The notes under the pieces were generated by a model. That model made no database searches, was not told where the DNA came from, and was given only the letters and a program-made list of their open reading frames with translations. The translations under genes and the position numbers were made by a program. A stretch of 64,000 nucleotides of DNA from JACVCJ01 sp052437175. GTDB lineage: Bacteria > Bacteroidota > Bacteroidia > CAIKAF01. The stretch spans positions 434,001 to 498,000 of the forward strand of contig JBQVOK010000002.1 in NCBI GenBank assembly GCA_052437175.1, in the 5' to 3' direction. Positions 34,253-43,060 of the stretch are shown here, piece after piece; position 1 is the first letter of the stretch; each line of letters opens with the position of its first letter.

Positions 34253-36553
34253 ATGATGCGTAGCTTTTTATCTCTTGCGGGCATACTGCTCTGCGCCGCA
34301 CTGTACGGGCAAAATAGGACAAGCGTCGATCTCACGGGCTTTGTGAATCCCTTTATCGGCACACAACGCATGGGGCATACTTATCCCGGAGCTACCGCGC
34401 CCTTCGGTATGGTGCAGCTGAGCCCGGAAACCCGCGTGCTGCCGATGTTCATAGACGGTAAATACAATGCCGATGTATACAAATACTGCTCCGGCTACCA
34501 GTACGACGATAGTACCATCTACGGCTTCAGTCACACGCATTTCAGCGGCACCGGCCATTCCGACCTGGGCGATTTCCTGCTGATGCCCCAGACCGGCAAC
34601 CTGAAAACCGAACCCGGCGATCCCACTATACCTGGCAGTGGCTGGTACTCTACCTTCTCGCACAAACGCGAAAAAGCCTCGCCCGGCTACTACAGTGTGC
34701 ATCTGGATCGTTACAATATCCAGGCTGAACTCACGGCAACGGAACGTACCGGTGTGCACCGTTATACGTTTCCCGCTTCGGATTCGGCCCATATCCTGCT
34801 CGATCTTACCTACAACATCTACAATTACGAGGGTAAAAATGTATGGACCTTCGTGCGCGTGGAAAACGACTCCACCGTTAGTGGTTACCGCCAGACCAGC
34901 GGCTGGGGACGTACCCGCACCGTGTACTTCGTGATGCAGTTCTCGAAGCCGTTTACGGCCTACGGACATAAAAAATACGATAAAACGCCCTACAACGGCT
35001 TCTACCGCAAATTCAACGAAGCAGAGAACTTCCCCGAAATGGCCGGGCACGACCTGCGGGCCTGGTTTCGCTTCCACACAGAAAAGAACGAAAAGATCCT
35101 GGTAAAGTTCGCCCTCTCTTCCGTAAGTACGGCCGGTGCCATGCTGAACCTGCAAACCGAGGTGCCGCACTGGGATTTTGACCGGGTGCACAACGAAACC
35201 CGTAAGCGCTGGAACAATGAACTCTCTAAAGTAGTGGTGGAAACCCTGACGCCTACGGATAAAGAAACTTTCTACACGGCACTGTACCATACCCTGCTGA
35301 GTCCCGTACTGTACGAAGATGTGGACGGGCAATACCGCGGCCTGGACCAGAACATTCACCGCTCCGACGGGTTCACCAATTACACCGTATTTTCGCTCTG
35401 GGATACCTACCGCGCCCTGCATCCCTTGTTTAACCTGCTGCAGCCCGCGCGCAACAACGATATGGTCCATTCCATGCTGGCTCACCACGACCAGAGTGTG
35501 CACCACATGCTGCCCGTATGGAGTCATTATGCCAATGAGAACTGGTGTATGATCGGTTATCATTCTGTTTCCGTCATTGCCGATGCCCTGGCCAAAGGCA
35601 CTACAGACGTAAGTCCGGGCCGGGCCCTGGAGGCCTCAAAAAATACGGCGACCGTACCCTATTTCGACGGACTGGGCGAATACATGCGCCTGGGTTATGT
35701 GCCCGAGGACAAAAGCGGCAATTCGGTGTCCAAAACATTAGAATATGCCTACGACGACTGGTGTATTGCACAGATCGCTGAAAAAGCCGGCAATGAAGAG
35801 GCAAAAGATGAATATACGAAACGAGCGCGCAATTACCTGAACGTATACGATCAGAGCAGTCGTTACATGCGTCCGAAACTGTCCACAGGTCAGTGGCGTG
35901 AGGCATTTGACCCGCTGGACACACACGGACAGGGCTTCATAGAGGGTAATGCGCTGAACTACGGACTGTACGTACCACAGGATATCGATACCATGATCCG
36001 CCTGATGGGCGGCAAGTCACAGTTTGCGGCCCACCTGGACGATATTTTCACGAAGCAGCTCGACGACAAATACATCGAAAAGAACGAGGACATCACCCGC
36101 GACGGCATCATAGGCAGTTATGTGCACGGCAACGAACCCGGCCATCATATCCCCTACCTGTACAATTGGACCGACCGGCCCTGGAAAACGCAGGAACGCG
36201 TGCGCATGATCCTGCGCAGCATGTATACCAACAGTGCCGACGGGCTCTGCGGTAACGACGATGCCGGGCAGATGAGCGCCTGGTACATCTTCAGCGCACT
36301 GGGATTCTACCCCGTTACTCCGGGAAGTGACCGTTACGCGATCGGCAGTCCGCAGGTAATTTCGGCCGACCTGGACCTGCCCCGGGGCATGCTGAAGATC
36401 CGTACCGTGGGACAATCGGAGAAAAACGTATATGTACAGAAAATACTGCTGAACGGCGAGCTGCTGAAACGCAGTTACCTGCTGCACAGCGAGCTGGCAA
36501 AAGGCGGTGAACTGACTTTTTACATGGGCCGGAAAGCGAAAATGGCACAGTAG
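34253..36553 (+). CDS. GH92 alpha-mannosidase, exported
   Basis: A 766-residue family GH92 enzyme with signal peptide (to about LYGQ). Conserved blocks are present: NPFIGTQRMGHTYPGATAPF, HTHFSGTG, the VHGNEPGHHIPYLYNW block with catalytic-type acidic and calcium-binding residues, and CGNDDAGQMSAWYIFSALGFYPV near residue 660 (shown in parts). GH92 enzymes are calcium-dependent exo-alpha-mannosidases, often used in N-glycan degradation. No SusC/D pair or regulator is next to it. The start may be either of two adjacent ATG codons (34253 or 34256). Confidence 0.94.
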   Translation: MMRSFLSLAGILLCAALYGQNRTSVDLTGFVNPFIGTQRMGHTYPGATAPFGMVQLSPETRVLPMFIDGKYNADVYKYCSGYQYDDSTIYGFSHTHFSGTGHSDLGDFLLMPQTGNLKTEPGDPTIPGSGWYSTFSHKREKASPGYYSVHLDRYNIQAELTATERTGVHRYTFPASDSAHILLDLTYNIYNYEGKNVWTFVRVENDSTVSGYRQTSGWGRTRTVYFVMQFSKPFTAYGHKKYDKTPYNGFYRKFNEAENFPEMAGHDLRAWFRFHTEKNEKILVKFALSSVSTAGAMLNLQTEVPHWDFDRVHNETRKRWNNELSKVVVETLTPTDKETFYTALYHTLLSPVLYEDVDGQYRGLDQNIHRSDGFTNYTVFSLWDTYRALHPLFNLLQPARNNDMVHSMLAHHDQSVHHMLPVWSHYANENWCMIGYHSVSVIADALAKGTTDVSPGRALEASKNTATVPYFDGLGEYMRLGYVPEDKSGNSVSKTLEYAYDDWCIAQIAEKAGNEEAKDEYTKRARNYLNVYDQSSRYMRPKLSTGQWREAFDPLDTHGQGFIEGNALNYGLYVPQDIDTMIRLMGGKSQFAAHLDDIFTKQLDDKYIEKNEDITRDGIIGSYVHGNEPGHHIPYLYNWTDRPWKTQERVRMILRSMYTNSADGLCGNDDAGQMSAWYIFSALGFYPVTPGSDRYAIGSPQVISADLDLPRGMLKIRTVGQSEKNVYVQKILLNGELLKRSYLLHSELAKGGELTFYMGRKAKMAQ

Positions 36554-36624
36554 CAGCTTCTTAATTTTTGTTAGAAATACAACCCGGCATTCAGACGTCG
36601 CGTTTTAAAAAGAAACCTGACGCC

Positions 36625-37482
36625 ATGAAACGTACACACATCCTTATTGCGGCCGGCTGCCTGGCAGTGGCACATTCCGCTTATGCTTCGGAAAAATTCA
36701 AGTCCATTGCCGAACTCCAGGAGAATGGCAGCATTTCGGTGCAAATGTTCAGCACCGGCAGCTATTCGGGCAACTGCGTAAACCTGCAGCTAAAGAACAA
36801 CCGCTCCGATACCCAGTTTGTGTGGATAGAGGCCGGACGGCGCCTGGACAATCCCGTGGAGACCGACCAGGATATACTGCTCGTTCGCGAAGAAAAAATA
36901 GCCCTGCCTCCCTTTGCCAAAACGCAGCACCTGCTGTTCGGCTTTTGCTGCCAGGCATCGAACGGGGCGCCCAAGCTGGATACCACCTTTCGCATAGGTG
37001 CTATGGCCGGGGGAAACCTGGAATGGCTGGCCGGCTTCATCGGTTCTAAAAAGTATGATACCTATACGATACAACAGGCCGTCTGGGTGTTTTCGGATAA
37101 TCATCAATTAGCCTCCGTAGTAGCTGGGAAAGATCCGTTGATAAGAGAACTACGTATAGCCATGGCTAAACAACTGAACATTACCCTGCCCTGGTACGAC
37201 GTGCAGTACAAGACCGTAGAAAACACCCCCTTTTCGGGACAGCATACGCGGGTAACGGGCGAGATCGAGTTCCGGTCAAACGCGGCCGGTTTCCTCTCCA
37301 TTAATGTACGCAATGAGGTGGGTATGCTGATGCATGTGGTCAGCGAAGAAGAGAACGCCGTGTATGGCAGCACCTATACCGTGCCGCTGAATATACCGGT
37401 GGAACACTGGGGAAAAGGAAAATACTCGGTAAATGTGTATATAGACGGCAACCTGAAGAAGAAGCAGGAGTTTGTGCTTTGA
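36625..37482 (+). CDS. secreted hypothetical protein
   Basis: A 285-residue protein with a signal peptide (HSAYAS). Beta-rich body: FVWIEAGRRLDNPVE, PPFAKTQHLLFGFCCQA, and a C-terminal Ig-like end (VPLNIPVEHWGKGKYSVNVY) resembling a T9SS-like beta-sandwich without a clear sorting signature. No family recognised. It follows GH92 by 70 nt and could be co-transcribed. The ATG at 36625 was selected for the signal peptide. Confidence 0.68.
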   Translation: MKRTHILIAAGCLAVAHSAYASEKFKSIAELQENGSISVQMFSTGSYSGNCVNLQLKNNRSDTQFVWIEAGRRLDNPVETDQDILLVREEKIALPPFAKTQHLLFGFCCQASNGAPKLDTTFRIGAMAGGNLEWLAGFIGSKKYDTYTIQQAVWVFSDNHQLASVVAGKDPLIRELRIAMAKQLNITLPWYDVQYKTVENTPFSGQHTRVTGEIEFRSNAAGFLSINVRNEVGMLMHVVSEEENAVYGSTYTVPLNIPVEHWGKGKYSVNVYIDGNLKKKQEFVL

Positions 37483-37530
37483 TCCGCGGGGACATTTACC
37501 CGGTTTGTAACTATAAAAATACCTGTTGAC

Positions 37531-37595
37531 GCTGTACGGAAATTAACCGTACGTTAAAGATTTGTACGTATTTTTTCCGTACATTTGTATATTAA
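37531..37595 (+). promoter_or_regulatory. promoter with four GTAC operator boxes at 15-bp spacing (TA operon)
   Basis: GTAC cores at 37534, 37549, 37564 and 37579 are exactly 15 bp apart. The outer pair is the inverted GTACGGAAA / TTTCCGTAC. The -7 element TACATTTG (37580-37587) overlaps the last box. DUF1778 RHH antitoxins bind such repeats for autoregulation, which is inferred from family knowledge. Confidence 0.7.
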
Positions 37596-37604
37596 TCTGG
37601 GTAT

Positions 37605-37889
37605 ATGACTACGATCGCAAAAGAACAGGCAAGATTTGATGTACGGCTTTCCCGGGAGCAGAAAAAGCTCTTTGAAAAGGCCGCCGTTCTGGGTGATTTC
37701 CGCAACCTAACGGACTTTGTCATTTCTGCCGTGCAGGAAAAAGCCAAAGAAATTATCCGGGAAAAAGAACAGATCATTGCCTCGGAGAAAGACAGTCAGA
37801 TCTTTTTCGATGCTGTTACCAATCCGAAAAAACCTTCCAAAACATTGAAAAAGGCGCTGGAAGCGTATAATACGTTCAGCTCAAAATAG
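37605..37889 (+). CDS. DUF1778 ribbon-helix-helix antitoxin (TacA-like)
   Basis: A 94-residue protein. The N-terminal RHH region is RFDVRLSREQKKLFEKAAVL with NLTDFVISAVQEKAKE. The C-terminal tail (SQIFFDAVTNPKKPSKTLKKA) is the toxin-neutralising part by analogy with TacA. It represses its own promoter, which holds the 15-bp GTAC array. The GNAT toxin follows 3 nt later. A type II module is a confident call from pairing. Confidence 0.9.
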   Translation: MTTIAKEQARFDVRLSREQKKLFEKAAVLGDFRNLTDFVISAVQEKAKEIIREKEQIIASEKDSQIFFDAVTNPKKPSKTLKKALEAYNTFSSK

Positions 37890-37892
37890 CCT

Positions 37893-38387
37893 ATGACCGA
37901 GCGCTTAGACAAAAAACACAAGCGAAACGATTTCGACTGTGGTAACGAGCTTCTGGACAATTACCTTAAAAACCAGGCCGGACAAGACCTCAAAAAAAAA
38001 TTAGCAGTCTGCTTTGTCTTATCAGACCCTAAGACGTACCATATCCAGGGGTATTATACACTTTCCAACAGCAGTATTCCCCTGAACAGCTTTCCGGAAT
38101 CTATCCGGAAGAAATTTCCCCGGTCTTATACTTCCATACCCGCAACACTGCTGGGAAGACTGGCCATTGACCAAACACACCAGGGCAAAGGCATCGGTAA
38201 AATTCTGCTGATCGACGCACTGAAACGAAGCTGGGAAGCCTCGAAGAAGCTGGGGTCTTTTGCTGTAGTGGTTGACCCCATCGATGAAGAGGCAGAGAAA
38301 TTCTACGCAAAATACGATTTCATCAAACTTCCGGATAGCGGTAAAATGTTCATCGCCCTAAAAACACTCGAAAAGCTGTTTACATAA
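37893..38387 (+). CDS. GNAT-family toxin (TacT-like)
   Basis: A 164-residue acetyltransferase. The acetyl-CoA pocket is THQGKGIGKILLIDAL (Q-x-x-G-x-G), preceded by LGRLAID, and the catalytic-type Tyr is in FYAKYDFIKL. TacT toxins acetylate the amino group of charged tRNA and block translation; the antitoxin is directly upstream. The N-terminus (HKRNDFDCGNELLDNYLKNQ) matches the family opening. Substrate tRNA cannot be told from sequence. Confidence 0.9.
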   Translation: MTERLDKKHKRNDFDCGNELLDNYLKNQAGQDLKKKLAVCFVLSDPKTYHIQGYYTLSNSSIPLNSFPESIRKKFPRSYTSIPATLLGRLAIDQTHQGKGIGKILLIDALKRSWEASKKLGSFAVVVDPIDEEAEKFYAKYDFIKLPDSGKMFIALKTLEKLFT

Positions 38388-38400
38388 AGGGTATCCTTTC

Positions 38401-39174
38401 TCAGGATTGCGTTACCCTCTCCGGCGCTGCAGCCAGAATCTCGGCAGCCAGGCGGCTGGCCCCGATGCGGAAATAGCGCGGCTGTATCCACTCGCGGGTG
38501 GTATGCTGCTCTACCAGTTGCATGTACGAAAATGCCGTGGCCAGGTCGGCGATACCGCCCGAAGGTTTAATGCCTACTTTGAGTTCGCTCCTTATAAAAT
38601 GCGCCTTTACGGCCATACACATCTCGCGCACCGCTTCCGGGGTGGCCGAAACGGCTGATTTCCCAGTGGAGGTCTTTACAAAATCGGCCCCGCTTTTAAT
38701 GGCGATCACCGAAGCCCGGCGGACATTTTCCGGGCTCTGCAGTTCGCCCGTTTCCAGGATCACCTTCAGCATACGCGTTCCGCAGAGTTCCTTTACACTT
38801 TCTACTTCTTCGGCCAGGTACGCGCTGTCGCCCGAGAGAAATTTGCCGCGGTTGATCACAAAATCGATCTCGTCGGCACCGGCGTCCAGGGCCATACGCA
38901 CTTCATCCAGTTTGATACGGAAAAAACTTTGTCCGCCCGCAAAAGCCCCAGCCACAGCGGCCATTTTAACCGGGGTACCGGCCAGTACCTCTTTTACGGC
39001 CGGCAGCAGGTTGGGCCAGGTACAGAAGGCCGCGGGGAACCAGCCTGAATGTTCATACTCTGCACGTATCTGCTGTGCCAGGGCGGCCACGCTCTTTTCA
39101 GAATCGGTCCCGTTCAGCGACGTATAATCCATGCATGCATACAGCAGTTTCAGTTGTTCCGTTGCGTACTCCAT
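38401..39174 (-). CDS. deoC: deoxyribose-phosphate aldolase
   Basis: A 257-residue class I aldolase TIM barrel that splits 2-deoxyribose-5-phosphate into glyceraldehyde-3-phosphate and acetaldehyde. Key elements: VRMALDAGADEIDFVINRGK (in part), KVILETGEL, and the Schiff-base Lys in DFVKTSTGKS, then GIKPSGGI. Full length. The ATG at 39174 sits four bases behind a CACCTTTG -7-like element (one mismatch), so a leaderless mRNA is likely. It converges with the GNAT toxin gene. Confidence 0.93.
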   Translation of the reverse strand: MEYATEQLKLLYACMDYTSLNGTDSEKSVAALAQQIRAEYEHSGWFPAAFCTWPNLLPAVKEVLAGTPVKMAAVAGAFAGGQSFFRIKLDEVRMALDAGADEIDFVINRGKFLSGDSAYLAEEVESVKELCGTRMLKVILETGELQSPENVRRASVIAIKSGADFVKTSTGKSAVSATPEAVREMCMAVKAHFIRSELKVGIKPSGGIADLATAFSYMQLVEQHTTREWIQPRYFRIGASRLAAEILAAAPERVTQS

Positions 39175-39437
39175 ACTGCAAAGGTGCGGCAAAAAAAGAA
39201 AAGGGCCCCCTCTCCTTCTGAAAAAATAACAGTTCTCCTTTCCGTATGCAGCCATACCATTTCACACATACACGGCAGATATTTTAAAAATCTATATAAA
39301 ACAGTGGTTTAAAAATAGAGAGAGGAATAAACCTTAAAAAATACAATACACGAAAATGAATTTTTAAACACAGTGAATAAGCAAGTTAGAGAAGAAAATT
39401 CAATATCTTACGTACACCTAACTAAACAAACCTATAC

Positions 39438-40859
39438 ATGAAAAAATCAGTACTTCTGGCTGCTATGCTGGCCCTCTCTCTCTATGCTTCTGCCCAGGTC
39501 GTTCCCCTTTTCCAGGAGAGTTTTGAGTCCGGTACCGGCAACTGGACACTGAACGGCGGCAGCGGCACCAATACCTGGGTGGTCAATAACCAGTATGCCG
39601 GCGGACTTTTCGGCATTATCGTCAACACGCCGCAGCAACCTGCCGTTATTACGGGCAGCCCCACTTCCAATTACCTGCACATTACCAATGGCGATATCTG
39701 CAGCATCCTGTCGATATGCAATGCCAATTTTGATACGGGTTCACCTTCGGACCAGACCGCTACGCTCAACAACAGCATCAGCACCCTGAACCTGCAGAAC
39801 GTTACTTTTGCGTTCTACTATCTCTGTGCCGGCGATCCGGCCTCGGCGTACGGCAGCCTGGAATATTCGCTCGATAACGGTACCACCTGGACCGTAGCCA
39901 GCATGTACAATGGCGTAAGCAGCTGGACCACGTCTTCCATAAGTCTGCCTATCTGGGACAACCAGCCTTCGCTGAGATTCCGTTTCCGCTGGCAGAACGG
40001 CAGCCTGGGCAGCGATCCGGCCTTTTCGGTAGACGATGTGGTCATTAGCGCCCTATCGGCAGCCACACCGGCCGTTATTTCGCTCAACTCCATTCCCGCA
40101 ACCTCCTGGTGCTTCAACACCCTGTTCAATACGCCCGTGCATTTTACCTCTTCGGGCACGTACTTTGCCGCAAATGTTTACAATGCCGAGCTTTCCGATG
40201 CTACGGGCTCTTTTGCCACCCCACTCAACATAGGTACACTGGCTACTTCGGCAACCGGCAACCTCACCATAAACGGCATTATCCCCGCCGGAACGCCCGC
40301 TGGCAGCGGCTACCGTATCCGGGTAGTGTCTACCGATCAGCCTGCCGTAAGTAACGACAATGGCGCCGATCTTAGCATCCATACCTTACCGGTGATCGAC
40401 GGCGGACCCGACCGCACGATATGCGCAGGCTCTTCCGTTACGCTTACCGCCACCGGGGCTGTACAATACGGCTGGACCAACAGCGTGATCAATGCCTCGC
40501 CTTTTACGCCCGCAGCTACCCAAACCTATACGGTTACCGGCACCGATGCCAACGGCTGCCAGGGTACCGACCAGGTTACCGTTACCGTAGATCCATGCCT
40601 GGGCCTGGACAACAGTACACTTACGGATATACGCATTTACCCGAATCCTGTGCAGACCGATTTTACCCTGCAACTGCCCCCGGGCGAAACAGAGGGTTCG
40701 CTTTCCCTTACCGATCTCAGTGGCAAAGTGCTGCGTAATTTCAAGGTTACCGCAGATATGAGTACCTACTCCATCGGAGATCTTCCCGCGGGTTCTTACC
40801 TGCTGCTCTTCAAAGGCAGACAAAATACCTTTTCCACGGGTATACTAAAATACAAATAG
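39438..40859 (+). CDS. T9SS-secreted MAM/Ig-type surface protein, type A sorting domain
   Basis: A 473-residue exported protein. Signal peptide to about ASAQ; an N-terminal jelly-roll/MAM-like domain (about residues 25-215: FQESFESGTGNWTLNG, GSLEYSLDNGTTWT, FSVDDVVIS); an Ig-like middle (residues 215-310); a short VCAG-like Ig repeat with GSSVTLTATGAVQYGW; and a C-terminal type A sorting domain with IRIYPNPVQTDFTLQL and the LPAGSYLLLFKG motif. Probably an adhesin or hydrolase-associated matrix protein; no catalytic domain seen. Confidence 0.87.
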   Translation: MKKSVLLAAMLALSLYASAQVVPLFQESFESGTGNWTLNGGSGTNTWVVNNQYAGGLFGIIVNTPQQPAVITGSPTSNYLHITNGDICSILSICNANFDTGSPSDQTATLNNSISTLNLQNVTFAFYYLCAGDPASAYGSLEYSLDNGTTWTVASMYNGVSSWTTSSISLPIWDNQPSLRFRFRWQNGSLGSDPAFSVDDVVISALSAATPAVISLNSIPATSWCFNTLFNTPVHFTSSGTYFAANVYNAELSDATGSFATPLNIGTLATSATGNLTINGIIPAGTPAGSGYRIRVVSTDQPAVSNDNGADLSIHTLPVIDGGPDRTICAGSSVTLTATGAVQYGWTNSVINASPFTPAATQTYTVTGTDANGCQGTDQVTVTVDPCLGLDNSTLTDIRIYPNPVQTDFTLQLPPGETEGSLSLTDLSGKVLRNFKVTADMSTYSIGDLPAGSYLLLFKGRQNTFSTGILKYK

Positions 40860-40874
40860 GGGGTGATATAGAGA

Positions 40875-40915
40875 AAAAAGGTCCTGTCCTGCTTAAAGCG
40901 AGATGGGACCTTTTT
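40875..40915 (+). terminator. bidirectional terminator
   Basis: AAAAAGGTCC pairs with GGACCTTTTT across a 21-nt loop, between converging genes; both flanks give T tracts. Confidence 0.75.
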
Positions 40916-40932
40916 CATGCAATATGTGGCTA

Positions 40933-41370
40933 TCAGAAATTTTCGAATTCCGACTTCTCAAACAGCGGCAGAATGCGGTAGATGATCATCATGATGAACA
41001 GCAAACCTGTAAATACGGCCAGCACAATACGCTGCAGTGTACTACGGCTGAGGATAATACCGGCGATCAGCACCAGGAAAGTAACAATATCAAGCCCCAG
41101 CGTAAGTGAGCTGTAAAACTTCTGTATTTTCATGACCTCCTCGAATCCTGTATTTGTACTTCGCCATATTTTTACAATTACCTTATCTACAAATACCCAT
41201 ATCACAGGACGCACGGCCATTTCCCAGGCCAGCAGTATAAGCAGTATGGCATTATCGCGGCCAGGCAGGGCAGATTGTTTTGCAGGTGCGGTATAATACA
41301 ATCCGGTTCCGCACTGGGCACAGAAGCGAGCACTATCCGGGTTGGGCGCGTTGCATTTGGAACAGTTCAT
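40933..41370 (-). CDS. zinc-ribbon membrane protein
   Basis: A 145-residue protein. An N-terminal zinc ribbon (CSKCNAPNPDSARFCAQCG; two CxxC pairs) is followed by a linker and two to three membrane helices (about residues 42-62, 85-105, 115-135). Function unknown; zinc-ribbon membrane proteins are common in Bacteroidota. Its promoter -7 box (TATATTTG, reverse strand) is at 41396-41403. Confidence 0.78.
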   Translation of the reverse strand: MNCSKCNAPNPDSARFCAQCGTGLYYTAPAKQSALPGRDNAILLILLAWEMAVRPVIWVFVDKVIVKIWRSTNTGFEEVMKIQKFYSSLTLGLDIVTFLVLIAGIILSRSTLQRIVLAVFTGLLFIMMIIYRILPLFEKSEFENF

Positions 41371-41395
41371 AGGTTTTCAGATGTGGGTTAAGGAA

Positions 41396-41403
41396 CAAAT
41401 ATA
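41396..41403 (-). promoter_or_regulatory. -7 element for the zinc-ribbon membrane protein
   Basis: Reverse strand TATATTTG at 41396-41403, 25 nt before the ATG. The -33 element is unclear. Confidence 0.5.
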
Positions 41404-41408
41404 GAAAC

Positions 41409-41437
41409 AAAAAAGACGGCCTTTGCGGACCGTCTTT
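41409..41437 (-). terminator. terminator after the DUF1501 gene
   Basis: AAAGACGG (41412-41419) with CCGTCTTT (41430-41437); the left A-tract is a T tract on the transcribed minus strand. Confidence 0.75.
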
Positions 41438-41452
41438 CTGTGGAATTCCCTT

Positions 41453-43039
41453 TTATTGCGTTACAATGATATTGCAGGTCTTTTGCAGCGGCCCGTTCTC
41501 GAGGCGCAGGAAGTAGTTGCCCGGGCGGAAGTTCTCGTTCTCCAGGTATACCTTGTATTTGCCGGCGGGCTTCATGGTGCTTACATACACTTTCATGAGG
41601 CGGCCCAGCGGGTCGTACAGTTCCAGGCGTGTAAAGCCGTCCATGATCTCGAATTCGGCATAGGCCGAGCTGGTCATGGGGTTCGGGTACACGGTCAGTT
41701 TCAGCGCGTCGGAAAGGCTGTTCACCTCTTCGATGCCCGTAATACAGGCCGGGTCTACGATAGGCAGCTGCTGGTAGTTATGGGTGATGATGGTCTGCAG
41801 TACATTTTCCGGCACACAGAACCACTGGCTCAGGATGCTGGCGTATACACTGCGGAAATCGTACTGCATAGGCAGGTTATCGTTACCCGACACTACCGAT
41901 GGAATGGACGGATTGGTACCCAGCACCCCGCCGTGGATCTTGCTGCCCATAATGAACATGGGCGCAGCCGCACCGTGGTCGGTACCCAGGCTGCCGTTGC
42001 TGGCGATTCGGCGTCCGAATTCGGAGAATACCATGGTAAGCACACGGTCTTCGATGCCCATGGCCGCAATATCGTCCTGGAAGCCCTTAAGCGCTTTGGA
42101 CAGATGGGTAAGCAGCTGGGCATGTGCACCCGTGCTGTGGTTGCTTGCCTCGGCCTGTGAGGCGTGCGTATCGAAGCCGTACAGTCCCACCAGGTAAATG
42201 CGGGTCTTGAGGCCACCTTTGATCGTACGGGCCACGTATTTAAGCTCTTCTGCCAGGTAATTGCCTTCTGCAATATTCGGATAGAAATTGCCATTGGTAG
42301 GCTGCGCAATGAGTGCGTTCAGGATCTGTGAAGCGTAGGACTGTGTCTGCGATGCGATAAGGCGCACGTAGCTCAGTTCCGTTCCGGCGTAACCGCCCGG
42401 AGGCGCGTCGCTGAGGCCGGTATTCCAGGGATCGAAAATATTGGTACCCACCGTCATGCCCATCTGTGCAGCAGGGCCCTGGAACAGCAGCGGCACATTG
42501 GCACCGATGGAAATGGCCAGGGGATCGGGCATTACGGAATTGGGATAACCCGTAGGGAAACCCGGGAATTCAGAGTCGAGGTAACGGCCCACCCAGCCGG
42601 ACTGCAGGTATTCGTTGGAATCCGAAGCCGAAAGCCAGATGTCCGTAGCGCGGAAATGCGAAAAATCGGGCTGCGGATAACCTACCGACTGTATGATCTG
42701 CATCTTGCCCTGGTTGAACAGGTCGCGCATGCCGGTCATGGCCGGGTGCAGACCCGTATTGTTCACGCCGTTCAGCGCCAGGGCCTGGTTCTGCTGAATG
42801 AGGATATTCTGGCGGGCATTGGCCAGGTTCGTATACTGATCGAGCGGCAGCACGGTATTGAGACCGTCGTTACCACCGTTCAGGAACACCATTACCAGTA
42901 CGCGGTCCGTTTCGGTATGCGCCTGGGTAATGCTGTTGAGTATAGGATTTTCGGCAAAAGCCGTGAGCGGAATATTGTTGATGATACCGGGCAGCATTAT
43001 GGCCGGTGCGGTATTCTTTAAAAACTGACGCCTTTTCAT
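41453..43039 (-). CDS. DUF1501 protein with T9SS type A C-terminal domain
   Basis: A 528-residue protein. N-terminal twin-arginine-like MKRRQFLKNTAPAI signal, then a DUF1501 domain (about 40-440; VLVMVFLNGGNDGLNTVLP, GFDTHASQ, FSEFGRRIASNGSLGTDHG), related to the alkaline-phosphatase/sulfatase fold, and a C-terminal sorting domain (LKLTVYPNPMTSSAY and PGNYFLRLE). It lies 21 nt after the DUF1800 gene; the DUF1800-DUF1501 pair is a conserved gene pair of unknown function. The combination of an RR-type signal with a T9SS tail is notable. Confidence 0.88.
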   Translation of the reverse strand: MKRRQFLKNTAPAIMLPGIINNIPLTAFAENPILNSITQAHTETDRVLVMVFLNGGNDGLNTVLPLDQYTNLANARQNILIQQNQALALNGVNNTGLHPAMTGMRDLFNQGKMQIIQSVGYPQPDFSHFRATDIWLSASDSNEYLQSGWVGRYLDSEFPGFPTGYPNSVMPDPLAISIGANVPLLFQGPAAQMGMTVGTNIFDPWNTGLSDAPPGGYAGTELSYVRLIASQTQSYASQILNALIAQPTNGNFYPNIAEGNYLAEELKYVARTIKGGLKTRIYLVGLYGFDTHASQAEASNHSTGAHAQLLTHLSKALKGFQDDIAAMGIEDRVLTMVFSEFGRRIASNGSLGTDHGAAAPMFIMGSKIHGGVLGTNPSIPSVVSGNDNLPMQYDFRSVYASILSQWFCVPENVLQTIITHNYQQLPIVDPACITGIEEVNSLSDALKLTVYPNPMTSSAYAEFEIMDGFTRLELYDPLGRLMKVYVSTMKPAGKYKVYLENENFRPGNYFLRLENGPLQKTCNIIVTQ

Positions 43040-43060
43040 GGTAGCGGAGATTTAGGTTTT

